From the NCBI RefSeq assembly GCF_000282895.1, contig NZ_ALBQ01000027.1, forward strand, positions 111,765 through 175,764: a DNA stretch of 64,000 nucleotides. The letters are read 5' to 3'. The stretch's first letter is position 1. Every line of letters starts with the position of its first letter. The notes beneath the pieces are model-generated. The model was not told where the DNA came from, did not search any database, and was given only the letters and a program-made list of their open reading frames with translations. Positions 1 through 8,531 of the stretch are shown piece after piece. The DNA comes from Sphingomonas sp. ATCC 31555 (lineage in GTDB: Bacteria > Pseudomonadota > Alphaproteobacteria > Sphingomonadales > Sphingomonadaceae). A program made the position numbers and the translations under genes.

Positions 1-1
1 G

Positions 2-28
2 GTCGGCGAGGCGCAGGCCCAGGCATGA
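2..28 (+). CDS. C-terminal tail of an upstream gene, probably the ABC exporter ATPase (partial)
   Basis: The frame open from base 2 reads a short tail of eight residues and stops with TGA at 26-28. That stop overlaps the ATG at 25 of the next gene as ATGA. This overlap style is repeated between the two permease genes that follow. An ATP-binding subunit directly upstream of two DUF3526 permeases would be the normal arrangement. Nothing in the eight visible residues identifies the protein, so the product is inferred from context alone. Confidence 0.3.
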   Translation, partial: VGEAQAQA

Positions 29-1464
29 GCACCGTCCGCCTGATCGCCCGCGACGAATTGCGAATGATGGCGCGCAATCGCGTCGCCGTGATTGCCTTCG
101 TGCTGCTCGTCCTGCTGACGCTGGTGGCTGTCGCCAGCAGCTGGTCGCACCAGCGCGGCATCGCCGACCTGCGCGATCGCCGCGCCCATGCCGCCGAAGC
201 GGCGTTTCAGGGCCAGCCCGATCGCCATCCACACCGCGTCGTCCATTACGGCCACTTCATCTTCCGCCCGCTGGGGCCGCTCGCCGCGTTCGATCCCGGC
301 GTCGACGCCTTCACCGGCAACAGCATGTTCCTGGAAGGGCATCGCCAGAACACCGCCAATTTCGGCGATGTCCGGCAGAGTTCGCTGCTCGTCCGCTTCG
401 GCCAGTTGACCCCTGCGTTCGTGCTGCAGGTCGTCGCGCCGCTGCTGCTGGTCTTCCTGGGCTATGGCGCGCTTGCCCGCGAGACCGAGCGTGGCACGAT
501 GCGGCTGCTGATGCTTCAGGGAGTCACGCGCGCGCAGATCGTCGCGGGCAAGCTGCTCGCGCTCGCCACTGTGGCGCTGCTCGCCGCGCTGCCGGCGATG
601 CTCGGCTTCGCGCTGATTGCAGGCCAGCCGGGTGCGCTCGCGCTGCCGATGCTGGTGATCGCGCTCGGCTATCTGGTCTATCTCGCGCTTTGGGTGCTGC
701 TCATCCTGCTCGTTTCGGCGCTGGTTCGCTGCAGCCGCGATGCGCTGCTTGCCCTGGTTGCGCTCTGGGCCGTCGCTGTGGTGCTGCTGCCGCGCGTCGC
801 GCCGGACGTGGCGAGCGCCGCCGTGCCGCTGCAGAACCGCCTGCAGACCGATATCGCCATTGCCCGCGACCTTCGTCGCATGGGCGACAGCCACAACCCG
901 GAGGATCCGCATTTCGCTAAGTTCAAGCAGGCGGTGCTCGCCCGCTACGGCGTGACGCGAGTCGAGGATCTGCCGGTCAACTACAAGGGCCTGCTGGGCG
1001 TCGAGGGGGAGCGCCTGACGTCCGCGCTGTTCGATCGCTACGCCGGGCAGAGCTATGCCGCCCAGGCGCGGCAGAACGCGATCGTCGACGGCGTTTCGCT
1101 GTTCAGCCCCGCCATCGCCATCCGTTCGCTGTCGATGGCCGCGGCAGGCACAGACTTCGCCGGCCATCGCCGCTTCCTCGAACAAGCCGAGGCATATCGC
1201 TACGCATTGGTGCAGCGTCTGAACCATCTGCAGGCGGAAAAGGTGCGGTTCAGCGACGATGCCGCTGTCGATCCGGATGCCGATCGCCGCAAGCGAGTCT
1301 CCGCCAGCAACTGGCAGTCTATTCCCGAGTTCGCCTTCGTCCCGCCGAGCGGTGCCGCGCTCGCCCGCGCCGCCTTGCCCGGCCTCGCTATCCTGCTGGT
1401 GTGGCTGAGCGTAGCCGGAGCGCTGCTGGCGCTGGCGACCCGCCGTTTGGGAGCCTTTCGATGA
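25..1464 (+). CDS. ABC-2 type exporter permease, DUF3526 family (first copy)
   Basis: Predicted inner-membrane permease of an ABC-2 type exporter, 479 residues. One hydrophobic helix lies near the N-terminus (about 17-38). A long periplasmic loop rich in charged residues follows, then a cluster of hydrophobic segments (about 130-260), a second large soluble loop, and a last helix near the C-terminus. The cytoplasmic turn GALARETERGTMRLLM just after the second helix is typical of ABC-2 permeases of the NosY/DUF3526 kind. The start ATG overlaps the stop of the preceding frame, and the stop TGA overlaps the ATG of the next gene, so the genes are translationally coupled. In known systems of this type the exporter is often linked to copper maturation or to export of small peptides. 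The substrate cannot be told from this sequence. Confidence 0.8.
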   Translation: MSTVRLIARDELRMMARNRVAVIAFVLLVLLTLVAVASSWSHQRGIADLRDRRAHAAEAAFQGQPDRHPHRVVHYGHFIFRPLGPLAAFDPGVDAFTGNSMFLEGHRQNTANFGDVRQSSLLVRFGQLTPAFVLQVVAPLLLVFLGYGALARETERGTMRLLMLQGVTRAQIVAGKLLALATVALLAALPAMLGFALIAGQPGALALPMLVIALGYLVYLALWVLLILLVSALVRCSRDALLALVALWAVAVVLLPRVAPDVASAAVPLQNRLQTDIAIARDLRRMGDSHNPEDPHFAKFKQAVLARYGVTRVEDLPVNYKGLLGVEGERLTSALFDRYAGQSYAAQARQNAIVDGVSLFSPAIAIRSLSMAAAGTDFAGHRRFLEQAEAYRYALVQRLNHLQAEKVRFSDDAAVDPDADRRKRVSASNWQSIPEFAFVPPSGAALARAALPGLAILLVWLSVAGALLALATRRLGAFR

Positions 1465-2714
1465 CCCTGCTCGCCCATGAACTTCGGCTGCTGCTCCGCC
1501 AGCGCCTGACGCTTTTCTCGCTGGCGCTGCTCGGCCTGCTCACCGTCGCCGCGCTGACTGCCGGCATGGCCGAGGTCGCCCGCCAGCGCGCAGCGATCGC
1601 CGCCATTCCCGCCGCCCAGGCGGAGGATATCGGCGCGATCGCCGCCTGGGTCGATCACAAGAAGGATGCCGGCAGCGCCGCCTATTACAGCTTCCACGCA
1701 ACCTGGGATCCGCCCTCCCCGCTCGCCTTCGCCGCCCTGGGGATGCGCGACGTGTCGCCCTACATCCTCCGCGTGCGCGCGCTCGGCCTGGAGGCGCAGA
1801 TCTATGACGGCGACACGTTCAATCCCGAACTGGCGCTGCCCGGGCGGTTCGATTTCGCCTTTGTCCTCGTCTTCCTGGCGCCGCTGTTCGTTATCGCGCT
1901 GTTCCACGATCTCGTCTCCGGCGAGCGCGAGGCGGGGCGGCTGCGGACGCTTGCGGCGCTGCCCATGGGTGGCGCGGCGCTGTGGCGTCGGCGCACGCTG
2001 TTGCGGCTGGTGCTGCTCTGGGCTGTGCTCGCCCTGCCCTTCACGGTTGCGGCGGCGATCGAGGGCGTCGCCATCGGCGTGATCGGTCTGATCCTGGCGG
2101 TGATCGCCGCCTATCTGCTGTTCTGGATCGCGCTGGCGGCGCTGGTCGGCAGGCTGCGTTGGCGCTCGGTCGCGAATGCCGCGACGCTCGCGGCGGCATG
2201 GCTGGTGCTGGTGCTGATCCTGCCCACCTTCGCCCATGTCCTGATCAACCAGTCGATACCGGTCGATCAAGGTGCAGAGATCGCCCTCGCGCAGCGCGAA
2301 GCCGTCAACCACGCCTGGGATATTCCCCGCGATGCGACGATGCGGCGTTTTTATGCCGCACATCCCGAATGGAAGGACTCCGCGCCGCTCGGCCCCGAAT
2401 TCCATTACAAATGGTATTTCGCCTTCCACGAAAATGGCGATGCGAGCGTGGCGGCACGGGTACGTGCCTATCGCGCGGGGCTGGAGCGGCGCGATGCCGC
2501 GGGGCGAGCACTTGGCTGGGTGCTGCCGTCGGTAGGCGTGCAGGCGCTGCTCACTCGGCTGGCAGAAACCGATCTCGCAGCCCAGCTCGCCTATCAGGAT
2601 CGCATCCGGGCGTTCCACGCACGGCTGCGCGATTTCTACTATGGCTATCTCTTCCGGGATCGACCTTTCGCCAAGGCCGATTTCGATCGCGCACCACGCT
2701 TCGACGCACGATAG
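1461..2714 (+). CDS. ABC-2 type exporter permease, DUF3526 family (second copy)
   Basis: Second permease of the same exporter, 417 residues from the ATG at 1461. The frame stays open upstream to 1401, but the ATG overlapping the previous stop (ATGA) is the better start. Topology mirrors the first copy: an N-terminal helix (about 15-35), a periplasmic loop, a cluster of helices between about 125 and 265, a large soluble domain, and here no obvious final helix. The segment HDLVSGEREAGRLRTLAALP after the second hydrophobic segment matches the ABC-2 signature turn. Two unequal DUF3526 permeases in tandem suggest a heterodimeric channel. Substrate unknown. Confidence 0.8.
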   Translation: MTLLAHELRLLLRQRLTLFSLALLGLLTVAALTAGMAEVARQRAAIAAIPAAQAEDIGAIAAWVDHKKDAGSAAYYSFHATWDPPSPLAFAALGMRDVSPYILRVRALGLEAQIYDGDTFNPELALPGRFDFAFVLVFLAPLFVIALFHDLVSGEREAGRLRTLAALPMGGAALWRRRTLLRLVLLWAVLALPFTVAAAIEGVAIGVIGLILAVIAAYLLFWIALAALVGRLRWRSVANAATLAAAWLVLVLILPTFAHVLINQSIPVDQGAEIALAQREAVNHAWDIPRDATMRRFYAAHPEWKDSAPLGPEFHYKWYFAFHENGDASVAARVRAYRAGLERRDAAGRALGWVLPSVGVQALLTRLAETDLAAQLAYQDRIRAFHARLRDFYYGYLFRDRPFAKADFDRAPRFDAR

Positions 2715-2720
2715 CCGCTC

Positions 2721-2749
2721 GGCCGATCTGCGCGTGTCGCAGACCGGCC
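2721..2749. terminator. Hairpin between convergent genes
   Basis: GGCCGATCTGCG pairs with CGCAGACCGGCC across a 5-base loop, with a two-base internal mismatch. It sits in the 42-base gap between the end of the exporter operon and the end of the S10 peptidase gene. It has no T-tract, so a role as a shared terminator is only likely. Confidence 0.4.
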
Positions 2750-2756
2750 GGGGGGT

Positions 2757-4361
2757 TCAGTTCTGCGCCGCCTTGGCGCCGGGGCGAAGCGGCGGACGGC
2801 TCGACGCCGCGGCACGCAGCGCTTCGTCATACCAGGCGGAAAGGTCGCGGTGCATCTCGCCCATCGTGTTCGGATTCAGATACACCATGTGCCCCGCCTC
2901 GTAATAGGTGAAGCGGATGTTCTTCTGCAGCTGCGGGTCGAGGAGCATGTGACTCACGTCGAATTCGGCGCCGTAGAAGGGCGTGGCGAAGTCATAATAG
3001 CCGTTCATGAACAGCACCTTCAGATACGGGTTGGTCCGCATCGTATAGGCAAGGTCGACGGCGCTGTCGGGCATCAGGTGCGTGCCGCCGTCACCGGGCG
3101 CGCGGTGCTTCCAGTCCCAGTCGAAACCGGGGCCGCGCGCGGTCATGCGGTAGGGCATGTCGGTCTTGTAGCCGAGCACGCGGGTCGCATAGTCCTGGAA
3201 CGTGGCGACGAACGCACCGGTGACGGCTGTCGAGGAGGGATCGTCGGTCGGGCTGTCCGCATTGGCGTCGGTCACGTTCAGCAGATAGCGCGAATCGAGC
3301 CGGCCGGTGGCGAGGCGGCGATCGCGCAGCAGTTCGGTCTGGAAGCGCGGCAGCGTCAGCCGCAGGTCGGCACGCAGGATATAGGCTTCGCTGATGCCGG
3401 TATATTCCGCCATCTTCCGCGCCACCGCCGCCTTTTCTTCGGCCGAGATCGTCGATCCCTTGGCGAGCGCCGCGGCATAGGTACCGCTGGTGAACGCGCG
3501 AACCTCGTCAAGGAACGTGCGCAGGTCGGCCGGTCGGTTCTGCAGCCGGTTATGATACCAGGCGGTGGCCGCCATGGTCGGGAACAGCGTCAGGAAATTC
3601 TGGTCGTAGCCGGGCTGGCGGACGCCATAGTTCATGATCGTCGAGAACTGGACCATGCCGTTGAGGCTGAGCCCCGCATCCTCGAGCTTGGCCGCGACCA
3701 CCGGGTTGCGCAACGTGCCATAGCTTTCGCCGAACAGGAATTTCGGGCTCGGCCAGCGCTCGAATTTGCTGGTGTAGCGCAGGATCGCGCGGGCGAACCC
3801 GTCGGCGTCCTGGTCGACGCCCCAGAAATCCTTGCCGGTCTTGTCGCCCAGCGGGCGCGACCAGCCGGCGCCGAGCGCGTCGATGAACACCAAGTCGCTC
3901 TTGTCGATCAGCGAGTTCGGATTGGGGCCGAAGCCATAGGGCGCCGGGCGGATATATTCGGGGTTCGCGGTGGTCACGCGAACCGGCGCGAAGCTCCCCA
4001 TGTGCAGCCAGATCGTCGGCGAACCGGGGCCGCCATTGTAGAAGAAGGTCACCGGCCGCTGCTCGCGCGACCCGCCATCGCGGGTATAGGCGGTGTAGAA
4101 ATAGGAGGCGGTCGGCTTGCCGTCATCGTCGCGGATGGTCAGCGTGCCGGCGGTGGCGGTGTAGGCGATGCGCTGCCCGTCCACGGTGACCGCGCCGTGG
4201 CTGACGGCCGTTGTCTCGTCGACGGAAGGCTTGGCCCAGGCAGCCCCGGCTTCGGCCTTCATCTGCTCGCGGTGGTCCGGTCCCTTGGCGGCAGGCTTTT
4301 CCTGCGCCCAGGCCGGGCTGGTAGTGGCAAGCAACAGGCACAGCAAGGCGGTGCGACGCAT
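2757..4361 (-). CDS. Secreted serine carboxypeptidase-like protein (peptidase family S10)
   Basis: Predicted exported serine peptidase, 534 residues. The start is the ATG at 4361, preceded by GAGGGGG. A TTG six codons upstream would swallow that ribosome site. Residues 1-19 form a signal peptide ending in AWA. The catalytic triad of the S10 alpha/beta-hydrolase fold is visible: Ser213 in GESYGT, Asp457 in MNGYYDFATP and His491 in EAGHMVYLN. The oxyanion-hole strand NGGPGSP is at 109-115. Bacterial S10 proteins of this size are common in Sphingomonas and Xanthomonas and are usually annotated as peptidases of unknown substrate. It lies 81 bases downstream of mltG on the same strand and may be cotranscribed with it or have its own promoter. 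Confidence 0.88.
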   Translation of the reverse strand: MRRTALLCLLLATTSPAWAQEKPAAKGPDHREQMKAEAGAAWAKPSVDETTAVSHGAVTVDGQRIAYTATAGTLTIRDDDGKPTASYFYTAYTRDGGSREQRPVTFFYNGGPGSPTIWLHMGSFAPVRVTTANPEYIRPAPYGFGPNPNSLIDKSDLVFIDALGAGWSRPLGDKTGKDFWGVDQDADGFARAILRYTSKFERWPSPKFLFGESYGTLRNPVVAAKLEDAGLSLNGMVQFSTIMNYGVRQPGYDQNFLTLFPTMAATAWYHNRLQNRPADLRTFLDEVRAFTSGTYAAALAKGSTISAEEKAAVARKMAEYTGISEAYILRADLRLTLPRFQTELLRDRRLATGRLDSRYLLNVTDANADSPTDDPSSTAVTGAFVATFQDYATRVLGYKTDMPYRMTARGPGFDWDWKHRAPGDGGTHLMPDSAVDLAYTMRTNPYLKVLFMNGYYDFATPFYGAEFDVSHMLLDPQLQKNIRFTYYEAGHMVYLNPNTMGEMHRDLSAWYDEALRAAASSRPPLRPGAKAAQN

Positions 4362-4442
4362 CCGGAAATTCCCCCTCAAAGTCTTGGCGAGGGAAACTTT
4401 GTTACATGCCCGTGATGCAGAAACAAGCCGTCGTTCAGCGGC

Positions 4443-5459
4443 TTACATCTCGCCGCGCGCGCGACGAATGGCGTACCATTTGGCTACGTTCGCCTGGTGC
4501 TGTTCATAGGTTTCGGCGAACACATGGCCGCCGGTGCCGTCGGCGACGAAGTACAGCGCCTTGGAGCGGGCCGGATGCAGCACTGCGTCGATCGAGGCAC
4601 GCCCGGGGTTGGCGATCGGCCCCTCAGGCAGGCCGCGCATCGCGTAGGTGTTGTAGCCGTTCTTCGCCCGCAGTTCGGATTGCAGGATGCGGCGGCCTAG
4701 CGGCTTGCCCTTGGTGATCGGATAGATGATCGTCGGATCCGCCTGCAGCGGCATGCCCGCCTTCAGTCGGTTGGCATAGACGGCGGCTACCGTGGTGCGC
4801 TCGGCCGACTTGCCCGTTTCCTTCTCGACGATCGAAGCGAGGATGATCGCCTCGCGCGGACTGTTCACCACCAACCCCTTGTCCCGCCCGGCCCAGGCCT
4901 TGGCGAGATAGTCCGTCATGGCCTTCTGCATCCGCCCCAGCACCGCCGCCCGCGGCTCGTCGCGGACATAGGCATAGCTGTCGGGCAGCACCGATCCTTC
5001 GGCGGGCGTCTTGGCGGTGCCCGTCAGCGCCGGTGCCTTGGCCAGCGCCTCGGCGACGAGGATCGACGGCATGCCCTCAGGCACCGTCACCAGCCGCTGC
5101 AGCGTCTTGCCCTCCTGCAGCATCGCCAGCACCTGCCGCGCGCTCGCCCGCGGCGCGACCTGATACTCGCCTGCGCGGATCGTGCCGCCGCCGCCGAACA
5201 GGCGCGCGAACAGCAGGAAGCTTTGGCGCGAGCGGATCGCCCCCGCCTTCTCCAGCGCGCCCGCCGCACGGGAGAGCGTCGCCCCTTCGGGCACCACTAT
5301 GCTCAGCTCGCGCTGCGCTGGTCCCGGTCCAGCCCATAGCCACCAGCCGCCGCCAAAAGCGCAGACCGCAAGCAGCGCGGCGATCAGCAGGATGCGTGGC
5401 CCCCTGCCCCGGCGCGGGCCGGGGCGTTTGCGGGAACGGGCACGCGCGTCCTGCGGCAT
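4443..5459 (-). CDS. mltG: Endolytic murein transglycosylase MltG
   Basis: Lytic transglycosylase that cleaves nascent glycan strands at the inner membrane and so sets glycan chain length; 338 residues. A basic N-terminus with many Arg residues leads into one membrane helix (about 24-45), so the enzyme is anchored with its domain in the periplasm. A LysM-like region follows (about 50-115), then the YceG catalytic domain with the motif SIVEKETG, whose first Glu is the expected catalytic acid. The conserved segment LQADPTIIYPI and the tail motif GLPEGPIANPG are also present. The ATG is only 4 bases after the fabF stop, so it belongs to the fab operon. This fabF-mltG neighbourhood is common in proteobacteria. 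Confidence 0.93.
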   Translation of the reverse strand: MPQDARARSRKRPGPRRGRGPRILLIAALLAVCAFGGGWWLWAGPGPAQRELSIVVPEGATLSRAAGALEKAGAIRSRQSFLLFARLFGGGGTIRAGEYQVAPRASARQVLAMLQEGKTLQRLVTVPEGMPSILVAEALAKAPALTGTAKTPAEGSVLPDSYAYVRDEPRAAVLGRMQKAMTDYLAKAWAGRDKGLVVNSPREAIILASIVEKETGKSAERTTVAAVYANRLKAGMPLQADPTIIYPITKGKPLGRRILQSELRAKNGYNTYAMRGLPEGPIANPGRASIDAVLHPARSKALYFVADGTGGHVFAETYEQHQANVAKWYAIRRARGEM

Positions 5460-5463
5460 GGGA

Positions 5464-6723
5464 TCAGATCGCCTTCATCACCAGGCTGGCGTTGGTGCCG
5501 CCGAAGCCGAACGAGTTGTTCAGCACGGCCTTCACCTTCCGCTCCTTGGCGATGTGCGGCACCAGGTCGACGCCCGCGCAGTTCTCGCTTGGATTATCGA
5601 GGTTGAGCGTCGGCGGCACGATCTGGTCGCGCAGCGCGAGGATGCAGAAGATGCTCTCCACCGCGCCCGCGCCGCCGAGCAAGTGGCCGATCGCCGACTT
5701 GGTCGAGCTCATCGACGCGCCGCCGATGTCGTCACCGAACAGGCGACGCACGGCGCCGAGTTCGAGCTCGTCGCCCATCGGGGTCGAGGTGCCGTGCGCG
5801 TTGATATAGTCGATGTCGCCCAGCGCGAGGCCCGACTTGCGCATCGCCATCTGCATCGAGCGGAACGCGCCCGAGCCTTCGGGATGCGGCGCGGTCACGT
5901 GATACGCATCGCCCGACAGGCCATAGCCGACCACCTCGGCGTAGATCTTGGCGCCGCGGCGCTTGGCATGCTCATATTCCTCGAGCACGACCACGCCCGC
6001 GCCCTCGCCCATGACGAAGCCGTCGCGGTCCTTGTCCCACGGGCGGCTGGCCTTGCTGGGATCGTCGCGGAAGCCGGTGGAAAGCGCACGCGCCTGGCCG
6101 AAGCCCGCGATGCCGATCGGGCAGACGGTGCTTTCCGCGCCGCCGGCGAGCATGATGTCGGCATCGTCCATCGCGATCATCCGCGCGGCGTCGCCGATCG
6201 AGTGCGCGCCGGTCGAGCAGGCGGTCACGACCGCATGGTTCGGGCCCATCAGGCCGTACTTGATCGAGACCTGGCCCGAAATGAGGTTGATCAGGCGACC
6301 ATGGACGAAGTGCGGCGAAACGCGCTTCGGACCCTTTTCGTGGAGAACGAGCGATTCGCTCTCGATGCCCGGAAGACCGCCGATGCCCGAACCGATCGAG
6401 CAGCCGGCGCGGAAGCGCATCTCTTCGGGCATGTCGGTGAGGCCGGCATCCTCGATCGCCTGGCCCGCAGCATCGATGCCGAAGACGATGAACGGATCGA
6501 CCTGGCGCTGGATCTTGTGGTCGACGCGCTTGCCGGCGTCGAAGCCATATTCATGATCCGCCGGCTTCACTTCACAGGCATAGTTGCTCTGGAAATCCGT
6601 CGCGTCGAACTTGGTGATCGTGCCCGCGCCGGACTTGCTGGCGAGGATGTTCTTCCAGGCGGTTTCGACATCGGCCCCCAGCGGGGTGACGAGGCCCAGG
6701 CCGGTCACGACTACGCGGCGCAT
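5464..6723 (-). CDS. fabF: Beta-ketoacyl-ACP synthase II (FabF)
   Basis: Elongating condensing enzyme of type II fatty-acid synthesis; it joins malonyl-ACP to acyl-ACP in the cytoplasm. 419 residues from the ATG at 6723; the frame stays open further upstream but the standard FabF start [10 protein letters not shown] is here. Active-site Cys169 is in [13 protein letters not shown]. The catalytic histidines are His310 in [12 protein letters not shown] and His347 in [13 protein letters not shown], with Lys342 beside the latter. It follows acpP after a 134-base gap that contains a strong hairpin terminator on this strand, so only part of the acpP transcripts may continue into fabF and mltG. Confidence 0.96.
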   Translation of the reverse strand: MRRVVVTGLGLVTPLGADVETAWKNILASKSGAGTITKFDATDFQSNYACEVKPADHEYGFDAGKRVDHKIQRQVDPFIVFGIDAAGQAIEDAGLTDMPEEMRFRAGCSIGSGIGGLPGIESESLVLHEKGPKRVSPHFVHGRLINLISGQVSIKYGLMGPNHAVVTACSTGAHSIGDAARMIAMDDADIMLAGGAESTVCPIGIAGFGQARALSTGFRDDPSKASRPWDKDRDGFVMGEGAGVVVLEEYEHAKRRGAKIYAEVVGYGLSGDAYHVTAPHPEGSGAFRSMQMAMRKSGLALGDIDYINAHGTSTPMGDELELGAVRRLFGDDIGGASMSSTKSAIGHLLGGAGAVESIFCILALRDQIVPPTLNLDNPSENCAGVDLVPHIAKERKVKAVLNNSFGFGGTNASLVMKAI

Positions 6724-6760
6724 GGCAGTTCTCCAGTCAATTTCTGTTCGGTTCGTTCGT

Positions 6761-6813
6761 AATACAAAACGGCTCCCCGTCCGCATCGCCAAAGGCACGG
6801 GACGGGAAGCCGC
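6761..6813 (-). terminator. Intrinsic terminator between acpP and fabF
   Basis: Read on the minus strand, a stem of about 12 base pairs (CGGCTTCCCGTCC against GGACGGGGAGCCG, one mismatch) encloses a 16-base loop and is followed by TTTTGTATT. It lies after the acpP stop and before fabF. This is a textbook Rho-independent terminator inside an otherwise continuous operon. Confidence 0.75.
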
Positions 6814-6857
6814 CTAGTCGCAATCCTGCCCATCGGGCCGGGAGCGCGTTTCGAGCG

Positions 6858-7106
6858 TCAGCCCTGCTGATGCTCGGAGATGTAGGCAACGGCGTCGCCG
6901 ACGGTGCTGATCTTCTCCGCGGCGTCGTCCGGGATCTCGACCCCGAACTCTTCCTCGAAGGCCATCACCAGCTCGACGATGTCGAGGCTGTCCGCGCCGA
7001 GGTCATCGGTGAAGCTCGCGGTCGGCACCACGTCCTTGGCATCGACGCCCAGATGGTCGACAACGAGCGCCTGCACGCGGGTGGTGATCTCTTCCTGGTT
7101 GGCCAT
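6858..7106 (-). CDS. acpP: Acyl carrier protein AcpP
   Basis: Small acidic carrier of acyl chains in fatty-acid synthesis, 82 residues. The start is ATG 7106 with AGGAAA upstream; a longer reading from 7154 adds an unrelated basic leader. Ser40 in [11 protein letters not shown] is the site for 4'-phosphopantetheine attachment. The helix II-III segment with [17 protein letters not shown] is typical. The gene has its own putative promoter (7152-7180) upstream and an intrinsic terminator downstream, which would allow the high expression usual for ACP independently of fabF. Confidence 0.96.
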   Translation of the reverse strand: MANQEEITTRVQALVVDHLGVDAKDVVPTASFTDDLGADSLDIVELVMAFEEEFGVEIPDDAAEKISTVGDAVAYISEHQQG

Positions 7107-7151
7107 GGTCCCTGTTTTCCTTTGTGATGGGGCTCTGAATCCGTTTTCCCG

Positions 7152-7180
7152 CACCTAGAATGCCGCCGGGGCGGTTGCAA
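7152..7180 (-). promoter_or_regulatory. Candidate acpP promoter
   Basis: On the minus strand TTGCAA is followed after 17 bases by TAGGTG, 46 bases upstream of the acpP start codon. The candidate rpsF promoter in this window has a similar form (TTGCAT then TAGGGG after 18 bases). The assignment rests on spacing and on resemblance between the two sites only. Confidence 0.4.
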
Positions 7181-7182
7181 GA

Positions 7183-7200
7183 GGGTGCCGCAAGGCACCC
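7183..7200 (-). terminator. Hairpin after the secreted-protein gene
   Basis: Seven perfect base pairs (GGGTGCC / GGCACCC) around a 4-base loop, just after the stop of the 7208-7741 gene and before the acpP promoter. On the minus strand it is followed by TCTTGC rather than a T-run, so it could be a weak terminator or an mRNA 3' end stabiliser. Confidence 0.45.
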
Positions 7201-7207
7201 GCTCTCG

Positions 7208-7741
7208 TCAGCGGGAAAAGTCGGCTGAAGCATATTCCAGCGTGTTGAGAAACGCAAAATATTGCGCGAGCAGTACCGCATTGGCGCGGGTCTGTTGCGC
7301 TTCATCGGTAACGGCAGCGCGGATCAGGTCCTGCGTCGCCTTGGGGGTCAGCGGCTTGCGGCGCACCTCGTCCGGCAAGGCCGCGAACTGCTGATCGAGC
7401 GCCGCCGGGTCGAAACCCTTCGCCTGCACGACGCGCTTGGCGACCGGCAAGCCGACCTCGGCGAGCGCATAGACACCGGACGCAGAGGCGGCGGCGCCGC
7501 TCCAGCCCCGCTCATTGGCGCAGGCGGTGGTGGCGTCGTTGAGGCCGCGCGTGACCGCGCTCGAATATTTCGGCCGCTGCCCGGCATTGGCGAGGTTCTG
7601 CTCGACATCGGCGGCAAGCTGCGCCTTCACGGCTGCATCGAGCTTTTGCGCGACGCAGCCGATGGTTGCGGGATCTGCCGGACCAGCGAACGCCGGGGTA
7701 GCAGTGGCAAGTGCAAGGATGGCGGCAAAAACCAGACGCAT
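7208..7741 (-). CDS. Hypothetical secreted protein in the fab cluster
   Basis: A 177-residue protein that I do not recognise. It starts at ATG 7741 with a clear signal peptide (about 1-19, ending in AFA), so it should be periplasmic. The mature part is mostly alpha-helical and Ala/Gln rich, with two cysteines (in TIGCVAQ and TTACANERG) that could form a disulphide. It lies between fabG and acpP, 35 bases after fabG, an unusual insertion in an otherwise standard fatty-acid cluster. A hairpin follows. A role linked to the envelope is possible but not shown. Confidence 0.7.
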   Translation of the reverse strand: MRLVFAAILALATATPAFAGPADPATIGCVAQKLDAAVKAQLAADVEQNLANAGQRPKYSSAVTRGLNDATTACANERGWSGAAASASGVYALAEVGLPVAKRVVQAKGFDPAALDQQFAALPDEVRRKPLTPKATQDLIRAAVTDEAQQTRANAVLLAQYFAFLNTLEYASADFSR

Positions 7742-7776
7742 ATTCTTCCTACTCCACGCCCCCCCGGCTGCTCGGC

Positions 7777-8517
7777 TCAGAGCATCGCCATCCCGCCGTT
7801 CACATGCAAGGTCTGACCCGTGACATAGGCCGCTTCCTTGCTGGCGAGATAGACTACGGCCGCGCCGATATCCTCGCCCTCGCCCAGCTTTCCGGCAGGA
7901 ATGCGGCCGAGCAGCGCCTCCTTCTGCGCATCCGGCAGAACGTCCGTCATGGCCGACCGGATGAAGCCGGGCGCGACGCAGTTGACGGTGATGTTGCGGC
8001 TGGCCAGTTCCTGCGCCAGCGCCTTCGACATGCCGACCAAGCCGGCCTTGGACGCGGCATAGTTCGCCTGGCCCGGATTGCCGGTGGCGCCGACTACCGA
8101 TGTAATCGAAATCATGCGGCCGAAGCGGGCCTTCATCATCGGCTTGGCGGCGGCGCGCATCAGGCGGAATGCGGCTTCCAGATTCACCTGGATCACCTGC
8201 TCCCACTCTTCATCCTTCATCCGCATCGCCAGGTTGTCGCGGGTGACGCCGGCATTGTTGACGAGGATGTCGAGCTTGCCGCCCAGCGCTTCCACCGCCT
8301 GCGGCACCAGCGCGTCGACCGCGGCGCGATCGGAAAGGTTGCAGGTCAGCGCGACATGCTCACCGCCCAGGCCGGCGCGGAACGCCTCCAGCTTCTCCGC
8401 ATTGGACCCCGAAACCGCCAGCGTCGCCCCCTGCGCCGCCAACGCCTTGGCGATCGCCGAACCGATACCGCCCGAAGCGCCGGTTACCAACGCGGTCATG
8501 CCTGTGAGATCGAACAT
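7777..8517 (-). CDS. fabG: 3-oxoacyl-ACP reductase FabG
   Basis: NADPH-dependent short-chain dehydrogenase that reduces 3-oxoacyl-ACP in fatty-acid elongation; 246 residues. The cofactor loop TGASGGIG is at 12-19, NNAG at 87-90, and the catalytic residues are Ser140, Tyr153 and Lys157 (YAASK). The end SGQTLHVNGG-like segment is typical of FabG. Three starts are possible: TTG 8535, ATG 8523 and ATG 8517. I chose 8517 because AGGA sits 8 bases upstream and the protein then starts as FabG normally does. The gene for a GxxExxY protein ends only 14 bases upstream. Confidence 0.95.
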   Translation of the reverse strand: MFDLTGMTALVTGASGGIGSAIAKALAAQGATLAVSGSNAEKLEAFRAGLGGEHVALTCNLSDRAAVDALVPQAVEALGGKLDILVNNAGVTRDNLAMRMKDEEWEQVIQVNLEAAFRLMRAAAKPMMKARFGRMISITSVVGATGNPGQANYAASKAGLVGMSKALAQELASRNITVNCVAPGFIRSAMTDVLPDAQKEALLGRIPAGKLGEGEDIGAAVVYLASKEAAYVTGQTLHVNGGMAML

Positions 8518-8531
8518 GTTCATCCTATCAA

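Noticed and set aside
1200..2618. Minus-strand open frame opposite the two permeases
   Set aside because: Gln/Arg/Glu-rich translation without a ribosome site or family resemblance; the permease frame is well supported.
7742..8206. N-terminal extension of the secreted protein into fabG
   Set aside because: The ATG at 7741 starts a clear signal peptide, and the extension is the shadow of fabG in another frame.
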